A stretch of DNA of 64,000 bases, taken from the NCBI GenBank assembly GCA_964636885.1, contig CAZWVA010000002.1, forward strand, positions 1 through 64,000. The letters are read 5' to 3'. The notes beneath the pieces are model-generated. The model worked only from the letters and a program-made list of their open reading frames with translations. It searched no databases and was not told where the DNA came from. Each line of letters opens with the position of its first letter. The first letter of the stretch is position 1. This DNA comes from CAZWVA01 sp964636885 (GTDB taxonomy: Bacteria; Desulfobacterota_D; UBA1144; Nemesobacterales; CSP1-2). Below, piece by piece: positions 45,041 through 53,214 of the stretch. A program made the position numbers and the translations under genes.

Positions 45041-45775
45041 TTACGGTTTTTTTCCTTTATCGTCCAGGGAAAAGTCAAGAGACATCTTAAGCCCCCTTAG
45101 GTTCGTCTCTGCACTAAGCAATCTATCATCGTCATTTTGGAATCTGAATCCCATCACAAGCTTGAACCCACCGCCATTTGACCCGGATTCTTCTTCCAGG
45201 CTGTAGAGATAGGTAAAAACCGCCGTATGTCCCGAATCCTGGATGGAAAAGGGGGCTCCAAGAACGGATACGACCTGTCCCTTCCTTGGAATCTCAAGTG
45301 AATCCTTTGCTTGAAACCTAGAACCCGCTCTCCGGTCCGACCTATCTATCTCCGCACTACCCATAGAGGTAAACATCTTGATAAGGAGAGGTTTGGAAAC
45401 ATACCTGAGAAAACGCTCTGGAAACGTTATCTCTACTAGCTTGCCCTCTTTAAAGAGCATGAGAATAGGGATATCGAATCTGTCGTCCTCGCCCTTCTTT
45501 TCGGAGGGATACTCCTTCCTTAAAACGTATTTCCACAACTCCCCCCCGTCCTCTTTCTTCTTGGAAAGAGGAGCGCTCTCCATAAGCCACAAGATATCGC
45601 CCGTTAGGAGAACGGGCCTTAGGAATACCAGGGTGAGGCCGCCATCATCTTTAATCCGAAAATAGCCGTTGAACGAGGACAGCTGGTTCTTAACCTGTAG
45701 GAGCCTAAGATAAACACAACCGGTGGTTGAAATGACTAGGAATAAGAGTCCTATGTATAGGGATCTTCTTTTCAA
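45041..45775 (-). CDS. Unknown lipoprotein
   Basis: 244 residues. A signal peptide (RSLYIGLLFLVISTTGC) ends in the lipobox STTGC. The mature domain is of mixed alpha/beta composition (GYFRIKDDGGLTLVFLRPVL; ETNLRGLKMSLDFS). It stands alone, 80 bp upstream of ispE on the same strand. No family recognised; probably an outer-membrane-anchored periplasmic protein. Confidence 0.65.
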   Translation of the reverse strand: MKRRSLYIGLLFLVISTTGCVYLRLLQVKNQLSSFNGYFRIKDDGGLTLVFLRPVLLTGDILWLMESAPLSKKKEDGGELWKYVLRKEYPSEKKGEDDRFDIPILMLFKEGKLVEITFPERFLRYVSKPLLIKMFTSMGSAEIDRSDRRAGSRFQAKDSLEIPRKGQVVSVLGAPFSIQDSGHTAVFTYLYSLEEESGSNGGGFKLVMGFRFQNDDDRLLSAETNLRGLKMSLDFSLDDKGKKP

Positions 45776-45919
45776 CTTTACCTTACCAGCTAAACTCTCT
45801 AAAACTTACCAGCATGGGGAGGGTATTTTCAACGGTTATCTAGTGGCCTGATTAGGGTGTTTGAGCATTCCATCCGGTGGCTGTATATTTATTGGTAACC
45901 CGTGGATTAAGGAGGAGAG

Positions 45920-46480
45920 ATGGGTAGAATAGGTTTACTAGGTATCGCGCCTATAGCGGTTATTTTTTTCCTCATACCGGGGTTAGGTATCACACAGATG
46001 ACCGAAGGAACGGGGGCTGTCAATCGGGGCTCCGAGACAACCGTTCAGGGCACTCAAAACCAACCGAATGCTCCCTATATAGACAGTTCTGGCATAGTCT
46101 ATCCTAGAGAGAACCTCGATCCCTTTGGATTGTCTACGATAGGGGAAAGTACGGAGTCGGGGCAAAGGGAGGCGGGAAGTACTTTTGGCAGGGAAACGAA
46201 GCGTAAGAGTAACCTGGAGGTAAATAAGCCAAGGGGAAAGGAGAAGGGCGAAGAAACGACGGCGGAAGAGGGTGCTCCTTCTACTGAAAGAGAGGCAGGC
46301 TCCGAGCCCGTTGAGGGTGGATATACCACCCCGGGTAAAAGGGGTGTTCTCTACACTTGGCGTGACGAAAAAGGGGTGGTACATGTAACAAACGACCTGG
46401 GCTCCGTTCCTCCAAAGTATCAGGATCAGATGCTAAAGGGGTATGAAGAAACCGGGGGTAAAGGATCCTCCAAGCCTTAA
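45920..46480 (+). CDS. Secreted protein with DUF4124-like C-terminus
   Basis: 186 residues. An N-terminal signal (GIAPIAVIFFLIPGLGITQM) is followed by about 100 disordered residues rich in Gly, Glu, Thr and Ser. The C-terminal piece VLYTWRDEKGVVHVTNDLGS matches the DUF4124 pattern found in many envelope proteins. AAGGAGGAG is the ribosome site. Function unknown. Confidence 0.65.
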   Translation: MGRIGLLGIAPIAVIFFLIPGLGITQMTEGTGAVNRGSETTVQGTQNQPNAPYIDSSGIVYPRENLDPFGLSTIGESTESGQREAGSTFGRETKRKSNLEVNKPRGKEKGEETTAEEGAPSTEREAGSEPVEGGYTTPGKRGVLYTWRDEKGVVHVTNDLGSVPPKYQDQMLKGYEETGGKGSSKP

Positions 46481-46512
46481 AAACCGCATAGGATCCAAGA
46501 CGCCTCTCGTTT

Positions 46513-46782
46513 TTATTGTTCTTTCTTTCCATTATTGGATCCTTTCATTCTTTCTTCCAGGTTGTCCAGCCTGCCGGAAAGCCTTTTGAGTTGCCCCTCA
46601 ATCGTATGAAGAGAGTCGTTTACCGTGTCTATCCTTTTAAGGAGAAGAAGACCCATTACGATTATAGGGATCAATATGAATATGATATGGAACCAATATC
46701 CAGCCCCCTGAGGCCCGGCGGCGCAACCATTAAGGGCCAATCCCGTAAGGATTATTGGGATTTCGCTTATAAAAGCCTTCAT
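46513..46782 (-). CDS. Small membrane protein with C-terminal coiled coil
   Basis: 89 residues: a first hydrophobic stretch ending in LNGC (possible lipobox), then a membrane segment (FHIIFILIPIIVMGLLLL) and a coiled-coil tail (DSLHTIEGQLKRLSGRLDNL). It is 12 bp downstream of trmB on the same strand. No function recognised. Confidence 0.55.
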   Translation of the reverse strand: MKAFISEIPIILTGLALNGCAAGPQGAGYWFHIIFILIPIIVMGLLLLKRIDTVNDSLHTIEGQLKRLSGRLDNLEERMKGSNNGKKEQ

Positions 46783-46794
46783 CTCTTTACCCTC

Positions 46795-47415
46795 CTATAG
46801 GCATTGTTTCTCGATCTTCCTAAACCTGATGTAATAGATTTCTCTTCCCTCTTCCCTAAATCCCATCTCGTATTTTGTCATGGGTCTATCGGGCAGGCTT
46901 TTTAAATAACCGGGCGGTGGAAAATCGCTCTTAAAAATCCCCGTATTCTCAAGTGCCTGCAGGGTATGAGAGATGTACTCCTTATGATCGCTTGCAATCT
47001 CAAGGGCGGCTCCCGGTTTCATTACGTCTGAAAGACTCTTTAAAAAAGCGTGGTTTATAATCCTGTGCTTCTTGTGTCGATCCTTGGGCCATGGGTCGGG
47101 AAAATTTATGTAGACCAGACTGAATGTATCCCTGGGAAAAACCTCTTCTACGGCGATCTTCGCATCCATATGAAGGAACCTGACGTTTTTGATGTTTCCC
47201 CTCTCCGCCTTTTTTACCGCCTTTTCGAATCTTTTTCTTTTAATCTCGATCCCGATGAAATTCCACTCTCTCTCCCTTATTGCCATCTCGATTATAAAAC
47301 CGCCGTCTCCAAATCCAATCTCGAGTGCCGCTTTCCCCTCATTACCGAATACCCTTGATATGTCAATGGGGAGGTGGTATTCCGTGATATCCAGGATAAG
47401 AGATGAGGTGCTCAT
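46795..47415 (-). CDS. trmB: tRNA (guanine-N7-)-methyltransferase
   Basis: 206 residues. S-adenosylmethionine-binding motif ALEIGFGDGGFIIEMA (about 31-46) and the family signature VYINFPDPWPKDRHKKHRII (about 102-121). It methylates G46 of tRNAs. Full length for the short form of the family. The gene follows aroB on the same strand, 35 bp apart. Confidence 0.94.
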   Translation of the reverse strand: MSTSSLILDITEYHLPIDISRVFGNEGKAALEIGFGDGGFIIEMAIREREWNFIGIEIKRKRFEKAVKKAERGNIKNVRFLHMDAKIAVEEVFPRDTFSLVYINFPDPWPKDRHKKHRIINHAFLKSLSDVMKPGAALEIASDHKEYISHTLQALENTGIFKSDFPPPGYLKSLPDRPMTKYEMGFREEGREIYYIRFRKIEKQCL

Positions 47416-47450
47416 ATCGATTGGATTAAAGGATAGCCATTATATTACGC

Positions 47451-48551
47451 CTATATGCCGAGAATACTGGATATCAATCCCTCTTCGACCCTTATCCCGT
47501 AGCTTCCGTCGATCTCGGCCATATCCCCTAGCCTCTTTGGTAGAACCATCTCTATCTTTCCACTCCTTGCCTTTTTATCGAGCTTCATCGTCTCTATAAT
47601 GCGGTCTACGTTTAATGAGGAGGGAAACTCAGTTGGGAGCCCGGCTTTCTTAAGAAGGGAGGTCAACCTGTTGAATTCCCCCCTCTTCCATAAACCCATC
47701 TCCAAGGCTATTTTCCCTTCCGCCACCATACCTATGGATATCGCCCTTCCGTGCGATACCCTGTAATCGGATAGGCTCTCAACAGCATGTCCAATCGTGT
47801 GACCGAAGTTTAGTATCTTTCTGAGATTGGATTCCTTCTCGTCGAGTTCCACTATCTTCCCCTTTATCTCGCAACTCCTCTTTATAATATGGGTTAGGAC
47901 GTCTGTGTCAAAGGAGAATACGAGAGTAACGTTTTCCTCAAGAAACCCAAACAGCTCCTCGTCCCTTATCACGCCGTATTTTATTACCTCTGCAAGGCCC
48001 TCTCTTATCTCACTCTCTGGCAGTGTTCCCAGGGTTCTAACATCTATATAAACCCCCTTGGGTTGATGAAAAGCCCCTATCAGGTTCTTTCCATAAGGGG
48101 TGTCAACGGCCGTTTTTCCGCCGATCGAACTATCCACGCAGGCTACAAGCGTAGTTGGAACCTGAACGTATGGAATCCCTCTGTTGTAGGTTGCCGCAAC
48201 GAACCCGGCGACGTCCCCAACCACTCCACCGCCTAGTGCGATCACAGCAGAGTCCCTTCCCATCTTGAGTCTTAACATCTCGTCTTCAAGCATGGCCTTG
48301 GTTTCCCTGTTCTTGTGCTCTTCTCCGGCAGGAAAGGGGATGAGATGGGCTTTAAGGTCTTGACGCTTAAATCCCTTAAGAAGTTTCTCCCCGTAAAGGT
48401 GGGCAACGGTTGAGTCCGTTATTATCACATACGAGTGGGCCAGCCTCTCCTTCTTTAGATCGAGGGGAATTCGATTGAGTAGTCCCTCTCCTATCAATAT
48501 ATCGTATGACTCGTCCTCTGTTTTCTTAAGATCGATCTTTACCCTCTCCAT
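47451..48551 (-). CDS. aroB: 3-dehydroquinate synthase
   Basis: 366 residues. NAD-binding and active-site motifs are intact: GGGVVGDVAGFVAATYNRGI and VACVDSSIGGKTAVD. Zinc ligands are Glu in AEVIKYGVI, His in NFGHTIGHAVE and His in SHGRAISIGM. It converts DAHP to 3-dehydroquinate in the shikimate pathway. It lies 38 bp downstream of a small frameshifted gene and the apt gene, on the same strand. Confidence 0.95.
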   Translation of the reverse strand: MERVKIDLKKTEDESYDILIGEGLLNRIPLDLKKERLAHSYVIITDSTVAHLYGEKLLKGFKRQDLKAHLIPFPAGEEHKNRETKAMLEDEMLRLKMGRDSAVIALGGGVVGDVAGFVAATYNRGIPYVQVPTTLVACVDSSIGGKTAVDTPYGKNLIGAFHQPKGVYIDVRTLGTLPESEIREGLAEVIKYGVIRDEELFGFLEENVTLVFSFDTDVLTHIIKRSCEIKGKIVELDEKESNLRKILNFGHTIGHAVESLSDYRVSHGRAISIGMVAEGKIALEMGLWKRGEFNRLTSLLKKAGLPTEFPSSLNVDRIIETMKLDKKARSGKIEMVLPKRLGDMAEIDGSYGIRVEEGLISSILGI

Positions 48552-48589
48552 TTGCCTGTCCTGTTCTGGTTGCTTAAAATGAGTAGTTT

Positions 48590-48843
48590 CTAACTCCTTG
48601 CCTCTAAATGAGGTATCTCTACCTTTGAACCCGCTTCCAGTTTTATGTCGTTTGGCTCATCCGAGTCATAGACCCCTCTGTCGATTATGTATCCCCTGTT
48701 ATCCTCTATCCTTAAGTGCCATTGTCGTTTGGGTATCTTTTTAGATCTTTGATGAGCGTTTTTTCTAAAGCCTTAGTCCGTTCTTGCATTTGCTTCTTGT
48801 CTAGATGGGCAAAGGGGTTAAATATGGCGCCGATTAGTTTCAT
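48590..48843 (-). pseudogene. Small unknown gene needing a -1 frameshift
   Basis: From ATG at 48843 (overlapping the apt stop as ATGA) 43 codons end at TAA 48714-48712. Shifting to the -1 frame at CTA AAA AGA gives a sensible continuation (IPKRQWHLRIEDNRGYIIDR to KVEIPHLEARS) up to TAG at 48590-48592, about 84 residues in all. The join falls in a run of five A. Either one A has been lost from the run (mutation or sequencing error) or the ribosome slips. The tight overlap with apt argues that the gene was, or is, expressed. Confidence 0.5.
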
Positions 48844-49361
48844 ACCGGAAACTCTAGGATAGACCAGACGGGATAGGGCTTTAGCCTCTCTCTGCCCTTA
48901 AGCTCTGTGAGTTCAACGAGGAATGAGTACCCGACTATCTCTCCACCCAGCTTCCTTACGAGATTGCCTACGGCCGCCGCTGTTCCACCCGTTGCGAGAA
49001 GGTCGTCCACCAAAACGACCCTGCTCCCACCCGAGATCGCATCTCTATGGACCTCAAGGACGTCTTTTCCGTATTCAAGATCATAAGAGGCATTTATGGT
49101 CTCATAGGGTAGCTTTCCCAGCTTCCTTATAATCACAAGACCCGTTCCCAGTTTGTACGCAAGGGCCGAGGCGAATATGAATCCCCTTGCCTCCACACCG
49201 ATCAGGTATTCCACGCCCTTACCGTCTATCGTTTCGGCCATCCTATCTATGGCGTTTCTGAATGCCTTTGGGTTTTGGAGAAGGGGGGTAATATCGTGAA
49301 ATATTATTCCTTCCTTTGGAAAATTCGGTATGTCCCTTATATAGCTTTTTAGGTCTTCCAT
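48840..49361 (-). CDS. apt: Adenine phosphoribosyltransferase
   Basis: 173 residues. PRPP-binding motif VVLVDDLLATGGTAAA (about 118-133), N-terminal YIRDIPNFPKEGIIFHDITP and VEARGFIFASALAYKLGTG. It salvages adenine to AMP using PRPP. Length is standard. Its stop overlaps the small frameshifted gene; the M23/LysM gene lies 10 bp upstream on the same strand. Confidence 0.95.
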   Translation of the reverse strand: MEDLKSYIRDIPNFPKEGIIFHDITPLLQNPKAFRNAIDRMAETIDGKGVEYLIGVEARGFIFASALAYKLGTGLVIIRKLGKLPYETINASYDLEYGKDVLEVHRDAISGGSRVVLVDDLLATGGTAAAVGNLVRKLGGEIVGYSFLVELTELKGRERLKPYPVWSILEFPV

Positions 49362-49371
49362 GTTTTTCTCC

Positions 49372-50031
49372 CTATGGCAGATACTTTATCGGATCTACCG
49401 GTTTTCCTCCTTTTCTGATCTCAAAGTGGACGTGTGAACCACTGGCGTTTCCACTTGATCCAACCTCGGCTATAACCTCCCCTGCTTTTACACACTCACC
49501 CGCTTTTACGAGGTTTTTCTCGTTGTGGGCATAAACCGTCCTTATTCCGTCCCCGTGTTCTATGATTACAATTTTCCCATACCTTGAGTATCCGTCAAGG
49601 CTCTTTCCACTTACAACAACAAGACCCCCCGCTACGGCTTTAATTGGGGTTCCCTTAGGGGCGGGTATATCTATACCCGAGTGAAAATGTCTCCATCCTC
49701 TTTTCCCGAATCTCGATGAAACTCCGCCCCTTACCGGCCATATTAGGCTTGAAACACTACGTCTGGGAATGATTATCTTTTGACCGGTAGAGACCCGTGA
49801 GGGGTCGTCGATGCCGTTTACCCTTACGATCTCTTCCAGGCTAACACCGTAGGTTTTTGATATTCTATATAGGGTCTCTCCCTTCTGGACTACATGGTAG
49901 GCCTCTTTCTCGGGGAATGAGTGGTTTTTCCCGATGCACCTCTCCAGATCCATCTTAATAATAGGGGTTGGAGGAACCGTGGTGGGACGCTTCGTACAGG
50001 CCTCACTAAAGCCGAGGACCAGAGAGAGCAA
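49372..50031 (-). CDS. LysM plus M23 peptidase lipoprotein (NlpD/MepM-like)
   Basis: About 219 residues. A short signal (LVLGFSEAC) suggests a lipoprotein. A LysM domain follows (YHVVQKGETLYRISKTYGVS...GQKIIIPRR, about 45-89), then an M23 zinc-peptidase domain with HFHSGIDIPAPKGTPI and VHFEIRKGGKPVDP, whose His/Asp ligands look intact. It trims peptidoglycan or activates amidases in the periplasm. The start is uncertain: TTG at 50031 is used here, but an upstream CTG would give a fuller signal peptide. It overlaps the preceding gene by 26 bp. Confidence 0.87.
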   Translation of the reverse strand: MLSLVLGFSEACTKRPTTVPPTPIIKMDLERCIGKNHSFPEKEAYHVVQKGETLYRISKTYGVSLEEIVRVNGIDDPSRVSTGQKIIIPRRSVSSLIWPVRGGVSSRFGKRGWRHFHSGIDIPAPKGTPIKAVAGGLVVVSGKSLDGYSRYGKIVIIEHGDGIRTVYAHNEKNLVKAGECVKAGEVIAEVGSSGNASGSHVHFEIRKGGKPVDPIKYLP

Positions 50032-50467
50032 AAGCCAAGCCCACAGCCTCTTTGGGAGTTGTGACTCTTCTAATCTCAGGCGACACCTCCCATGTACTTA
50101 TTCCAATAACCGGAATCTCTAATTTTAAGGCAAAGGCGATTTCTGAAAGCGTCCCGTAGCCTCCGCCTATCGCAATTATAGCATCGCTTGAGCGAACGAC
50201 TATTATGTTTCTCGCATGGCTCATTCCAGTAATCACTGGGATGTCGACATAGGGATTGGCATCGGATTTACTAAAGCCCGGTATTATTCCTATTGTGAGT
50301 CCACCCTCTGATTTTGCTCCCCGGCAGGCGGCCTCCATTACCCCTCCGAGTCCGCCACAGATAAGAACCCCGCCTCTTTTGGCTATTTCTTTTCCCGTCT
50401 CCTCCGCTGTCTTACACTCGTCAACTGAGGCGCGATCTCCGCCTATAACGCCTATAATGGTTTTCAT
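50006..50467 (-). CDS. LOG-family (TIGR00725-type) Rossmann protein
   Basis: 153 residues with the lysine-decarboxylase-like/LOG fold: VIGGDRASVDECKTAEETGK at the N-terminus, GGLGGVMEAACRGAKSEGGL (PGGxGT-like region) and AIIAIGGGYGTLSEIAFALK. Relatives bind nucleotides and some release cytokinin-type bases. The cellular role of this short subgroup is unknown. It overlaps the peptidase gene. Confidence 0.82.
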   Translation of the reverse strand: MKTIIGVIGGDRASVDECKTAEETGKEIAKRGGVLICGGLGGVMEAACRGAKSEGGLTIGIIPGFSKSDANPYVDIPVITGMSHARNIIVVRSSDAIIAIGGGYGTLSEIAFALKLEIPVIGISTWEVSPEIRRVTTPKEAVGLAFALSGPRL

Positions 50468-50520
50468 CGATTTTCTCTTTATTGCTCATAGTATAGCAGA
50501 ATCATGGGTTATTATGTCCT

Positions 50521-50607
50521 CTAGTTTACATCCGTTTCTTTATTGATGGTATAGGTGTATATTCCCACGGGGCCTATACTATAGTCTAGGCCGGTTTCGA
50601 TTTCCAT
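50521..50607 (-). CDS. Possible 28-residue protein
   Basis: ATG at 50607-50605 follows GAGGAG by about seven bases and opens a 29-codon frame (MEIETGLDYSIGPVGIYTYT...). It is the only candidate in the 250-bp gap between surE and the LOG-family gene. It may be a real small protein or a stump of a lost gene; nothing else is visible in this gap. Confidence 0.3.
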   Translation of the reverse strand: MEIETGLDYSIGPVGIYTYTINKETDVN

Positions 50608-50718
50608 TAAAGCGCTCCTCGACAAATCAAGAACCAAAAGAGCGTAAGGAAAGTTAATCTCTTACCTGTGCCGTATCTGGTTTTAGCTTGGTGAATGACC
50701 CCTTTTTAGGTTGTGTTT

Positions 50719-51462
50719 TCAGTCCAGTTTTAGTTTCTCGAGGAAGTCGTAGTCCGTGAGGTCGAGTTTTATGGGTGTTACGGATACGTATCCCTGTCTA
50801 ACGGCGACTATGTCCGAATTCTCGATGTCCAAAGAGCCGAGGTCGTTTCCACCTATCCAGTAGTATTTCTTTCCTCTTGGGTCGATGTTTTCTACTATTG
50901 GCTCTCCATAGACGCGCTTTCCCTGCCTGGTAACCTTAACCCCTTTAACCTCTTCCTTGGGAAGGTTTGGTATGTTTACGTTAAGGAGGGTGCCTTCTGG
51001 AAGCCCCCTTCTCAGAACGTATTTTGCGATCATAAGGGCATAGTGGGAGGCCGTATCGAAGTAAAAGTCCTTTTTGGTTGCAAGCGAGACCGCTATCGAT
51101 GGGACTCCTAGAAGCGTTCCCTCCATGGCCGCACTCACCGTGCCCGAATACGTAATGTCGTCTCCTAGGTTTTCGCCTTTATTTATTCCTGAAACTATGA
51201 GATCCGGTTTTCTGTCCTTTAGGAGCCCATTTATCGCCAGGTTTATACAGTCCGTCGGAGTGCCGTCAACACTGTAGACGTTTTCAGCGATTTCTTCTAT
51301 ACGAAGTGGTCTATAGAGGCTAAGCGAGTGACTCACGGCGCTTTGATCCCGATCGGGAGCAACTATAAAGATCTCACCGAGCATCCTCAAGACCTCGCTA
51401 AGTGCAAAAAGCCCTGCCGAGTTTATTCCATCGTCGTTTGATATGAGGATCCTTGCCGACAT
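50719..51462 (-). CDS. surE: 5'-nucleotidase SurE
   Basis: 247 residues. The metal-binding N-terminus ILISNDDGINSAGLFALSEV, DRDQSAVSHSLSL and the loop VSGINKGENLGDDITYSGTV (Asn ligand) are all conserved. It removes phosphate from nucleoside 5'- and 3'-monophosphates and is linked with stationary-phase survival. Length is standard. It stands alone on the minus strand. Confidence 0.94.
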   Translation of the reverse strand: MSARILISNDDGINSAGLFALSEVLRMLGEIFIVAPDRDQSAVSHSLSLYRPLRIEEIAENVYSVDGTPTDCINLAINGLLKDRKPDLIVSGINKGENLGDDITYSGTVSAAMEGTLLGVPSIAVSLATKKDFYFDTASHYALMIAKYVLRRGLPEGTLLNVNIPNLPKEEVKGVKVTRQGKRVYGEPIVENIDPRGKKYYWIGGNDLGSLDIENSDIVAVRQGYVSVTPIKLDLTDYDFLEKLKLD

Positions 51463-51642
51463 GTTACTATTTGGTTACAAGAGGATATCGCTTTGCCGGA
51501 ATAAAACGACCAGTGAATGTGCCTTCAGTATTCAAATCCCTTTACCAGTCCGATTTCTATAGGATGAATTTTTATTAGAGAATTTTACTTTTGTGTTCTT
51601 CTCTGTCAATTCACTGGCCGATCTCTACGTCGACATTAAAAA

Positions 51643-51718
51643 TGGTCGGGGTGACCGGACTCGAACCGGTGACCCCCGGCCCCCCATGCCGGTGCGCTAC
51701 CAACTGCGCCACACCCCG
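51643..51718 (-). tRNA. tRNA-Pro (GGG anticodon)
   Basis: A complete cloverleaf on the minus strand: acceptor CGGGGTG/CACCCCG, D-arm with GCGCAGTTGGTAGCGC, anticodon stem CCGGC with loop ATGGGGG (anticodon GGG) and GCCGG, T-arm CCGG-TTCGAGT-CCGG region, discriminator A and encoded CCA. 76 nt. Confidence 0.95.
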
Positions 51719-51760
51719 TTTCGTTTGTATGGTTTATGGGGAGAGGTAAATGCAAGTCCG

Positions 51761-52108
51761 TTACTTTATACTCGCACTAATAGATTTTAACTCATTTAGG
51801 ATTTCATGCAACAGCTCGTTTACCTTTGTACTCACGCGTTTCTTGTTCATCTCTTCCTTGAGTTTCTTCTTGGCCCCCGCTATTGTGAAGCTCTGTTCGT
51901 AAAGCATGTGCTTGATCTTCATGATAGTATGGATCGTTTCCCTGTCGTAGAGCCTTTGGGATTTCCTCCTTATAGGTGTGATCTCCTGGAATTCACTTTC
52001 CCAATACCTTAGCACGTAGGGTTTTACCCCTGTAAATTCACTAACCTCTCCAATTCTAAAGTATATTTTATCGGGAAGCTTGATCTCTTCTGCTCTTTCG
52101 TCGAGCAT
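51761..52108 (-). CDS. MerR-family transcriptional regulator
   Basis: About 115 residues. The winged helix reads YFRIGEVSEFTGVKPYVLRY, WESEFQEITPIRRKSQRLYD, with a C-terminal helix (VNELLHEILNELKSISASIK). This short form without a large ligand domain is common beside tRNA-Pro in delta-proteobacterial-type genomes, where it may act with IHF-like proteins. I prefer ATG at 52108; a TTG at 52117 is also open. Target unknown. Confidence 0.82.
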   Translation of the reverse strand: MLDERAEEIKLPDKIYFRIGEVSEFTGVKPYVLRYWESEFQEITPIRRKSQRLYDRETIHTIMKIKHMLYEQSFTIAGAKKKLKEEMNKKRVSTKVNELLHEILNELKSISASIK

Positions 52109-52172
52109 AGAATACAAGCTAGAATAAATCTAAAAAAAAGTCAAGGCCGATTGCGTTCACCGGTTTCGTGTA

Positions 52173-52315
52173 TCAGGGGCTCGTTAACCTGGCGAGTTCA
52201 GAGTTTAGTTCCTCCACGCGTTTTTCCAGATCACTATAGGCCTTTCGGAGTCCTTTCTCGACCTGCCTGAGCTCTTCGACCTGTTTTTTAGTTCCATGTC
52301 GTCCGGGATGTCCAT
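52173..52315 (-). pseudogene. Small coiled-coil gene needing a -1 frameshift
   Basis: ATG at 52315 starts MDIPDDMELKN; the zero frame soon becomes unlikely in composition and stops at TAA. A -1 shift at CTA AAA AAC, which contains the classic slippery heptamer A-AAA-AAC, gives KKQVEELRQVEKGLRKAYSD through LNSELARLTSP and a TGA at 52173-52175: a good 47-residue coiled coil. Both loss of a base and true programmed slippage are possible. Confidence 0.45.
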
Positions 52316-52610
52316 TTAGTTGGCTATGTCATTTGGATTTTTTACGGATTCTAGCATGATGGATCTCCGTAATTCATTTTTATTATTGAATAATTCGCAA
52401 GTTCTATGCCATGGTTTTTATAGGAGGTTATAAATCAGAGGCGCCTTTCCATTCTCCAAATTTGCCTGTGTGGGATATTATTTCTTAGAAATGACGATTT
52501 GGGACGGTCGCCGTCTTTTCTTCCGATCCTTAATGGAGGGAAGAGGAAATAACCTCTGGAGTGATCCATAGGACTTGTATCGATTAAAAATCGCATCCAG
52601 AAAAAATCTA
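52316..52610. other. Intergenic region upstream of the nitrogen cluster
   Basis: About 300 bases without a convincing gene on either strand. It contains a GACGG-TCG-CCGTC hairpin at 52503-52515 followed by TTTTCTT, which could be a weak terminator for plus-strand transcripts, and an inverted GGAGG/CCTCC-like pair around it. A leader RNA structure cannot be excluded, but it lies upstream of the promoter at 52611, so a riboswitch for that promoter is unlikely. I see no known riboswitch pattern. Confidence 0.35.
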
Positions 52611-52639
52611 TTGACTTCATTTATTAAAGTTAATAAAAT
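52611..52639 (+). promoter_or_regulatory. Strong sigma70-type promoter of the nitrogen cluster
   Basis: TTGACT (52611-52616) and TAAAAT (52634-52639) are separated by exactly 17 bp. The start would be near 52646, about 33 bases before the first gene. It is placed to transcribe the acetyltransferase gene and probably the whole co-oriented run that follows. Confidence 0.7.
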
Positions 52640-52678
52640 GTGAAATATAGTAGATGAAATCCTCTGCGGGGTGTGGGA

Positions 52679-53128
52679 ATGTCGGAGTTTGTCTTTAAGA
52701 TCGCCGAAACCGAGGAGGAATTAGAAGAGTACTTTCGTCTTCGACATGAGGTTTTTGTTAGAGAGCAGAGGATATTTCCCGAAACCGATGTGGATGAATA
52801 CGACAAAGACGCCATACACATAATCGCTATAGAGGGGGCAAGCGGAAAGGTGGTGGGCGGGGTCAGGTGTTACAGGAAAGATGGGGACACCTGGTTTGGC
52901 AGTCGTCTTAGTGCTGATCCCGGTTATCGCAATGGAAGAGTCGGATCGAATCTCGTAAGATTCGCTGTAAAAACGGTAAAGTCCAGGGGCTGTAAAACGT
53001 TCCTTGCGTATATACAGCCTCAGAACGTAAAGTTCTTCGAGAGGCTGGGCTGGAAGGCCATAGGGGATCAGGTTATATATCACGGCCTTCCCCATCAGCT
53101 TATGGAAGCCGATCTGGAATCGGGCTAA
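52679..53128 (+). CDS. nitE: GNAT acetyltransferase, MSMEG_0567/Sll0786 (NitE) type
   Basis: About 149 residues with the GNAT fold. LRHEVFVREQRIFPETDVDE is the N-terminal region, and SADPGYRNGRVGSNLVRFAV the acetyl-CoA-binding loop (Arg/Gln-x-x-Gly-x-Gly/Ala variant). FFERLGWKAIGDQVIYHGLP is the C-terminal part. The pattern matches the acetyltransferase of the Nit1C (nitrilase-1) cluster; symbol by family and context only. The ATG at 52679 has GGGG eight bases upstream; a GTG at 52673 is less likely. It is the first gene after the promoter at 52611. Confidence 0.75.
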   Translation: MSEFVFKIAETEEELEEYFRLRHEVFVREQRIFPETDVDEYDKDAIHIIAIEGASGKVVGGVRCYRKDGDTWFGSRLSADPGYRNGRVGSNLVRFAVKTVKSRGCKTFLAYIQPQNVKFFERLGWKAIGDQVIYHGLPHQLMEADLESG

Positions 53129-53214
53129 AGCGATGCGCCGAGGTTCCGAGTCAGGGTTTTGTTTAAGACCCTCTCTTTATGTCTTGACGTCTTAATATCT
53201 ATCAGGAGAAACAG

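Noticed and set aside
52430..52600. Possible guanidine or other nitrogen-related riboswitch before the nitrogen cluster
   Set aside because: The conserved guanidine riboswitch blocks are not present, and the region lies upstream of the likely promoter.
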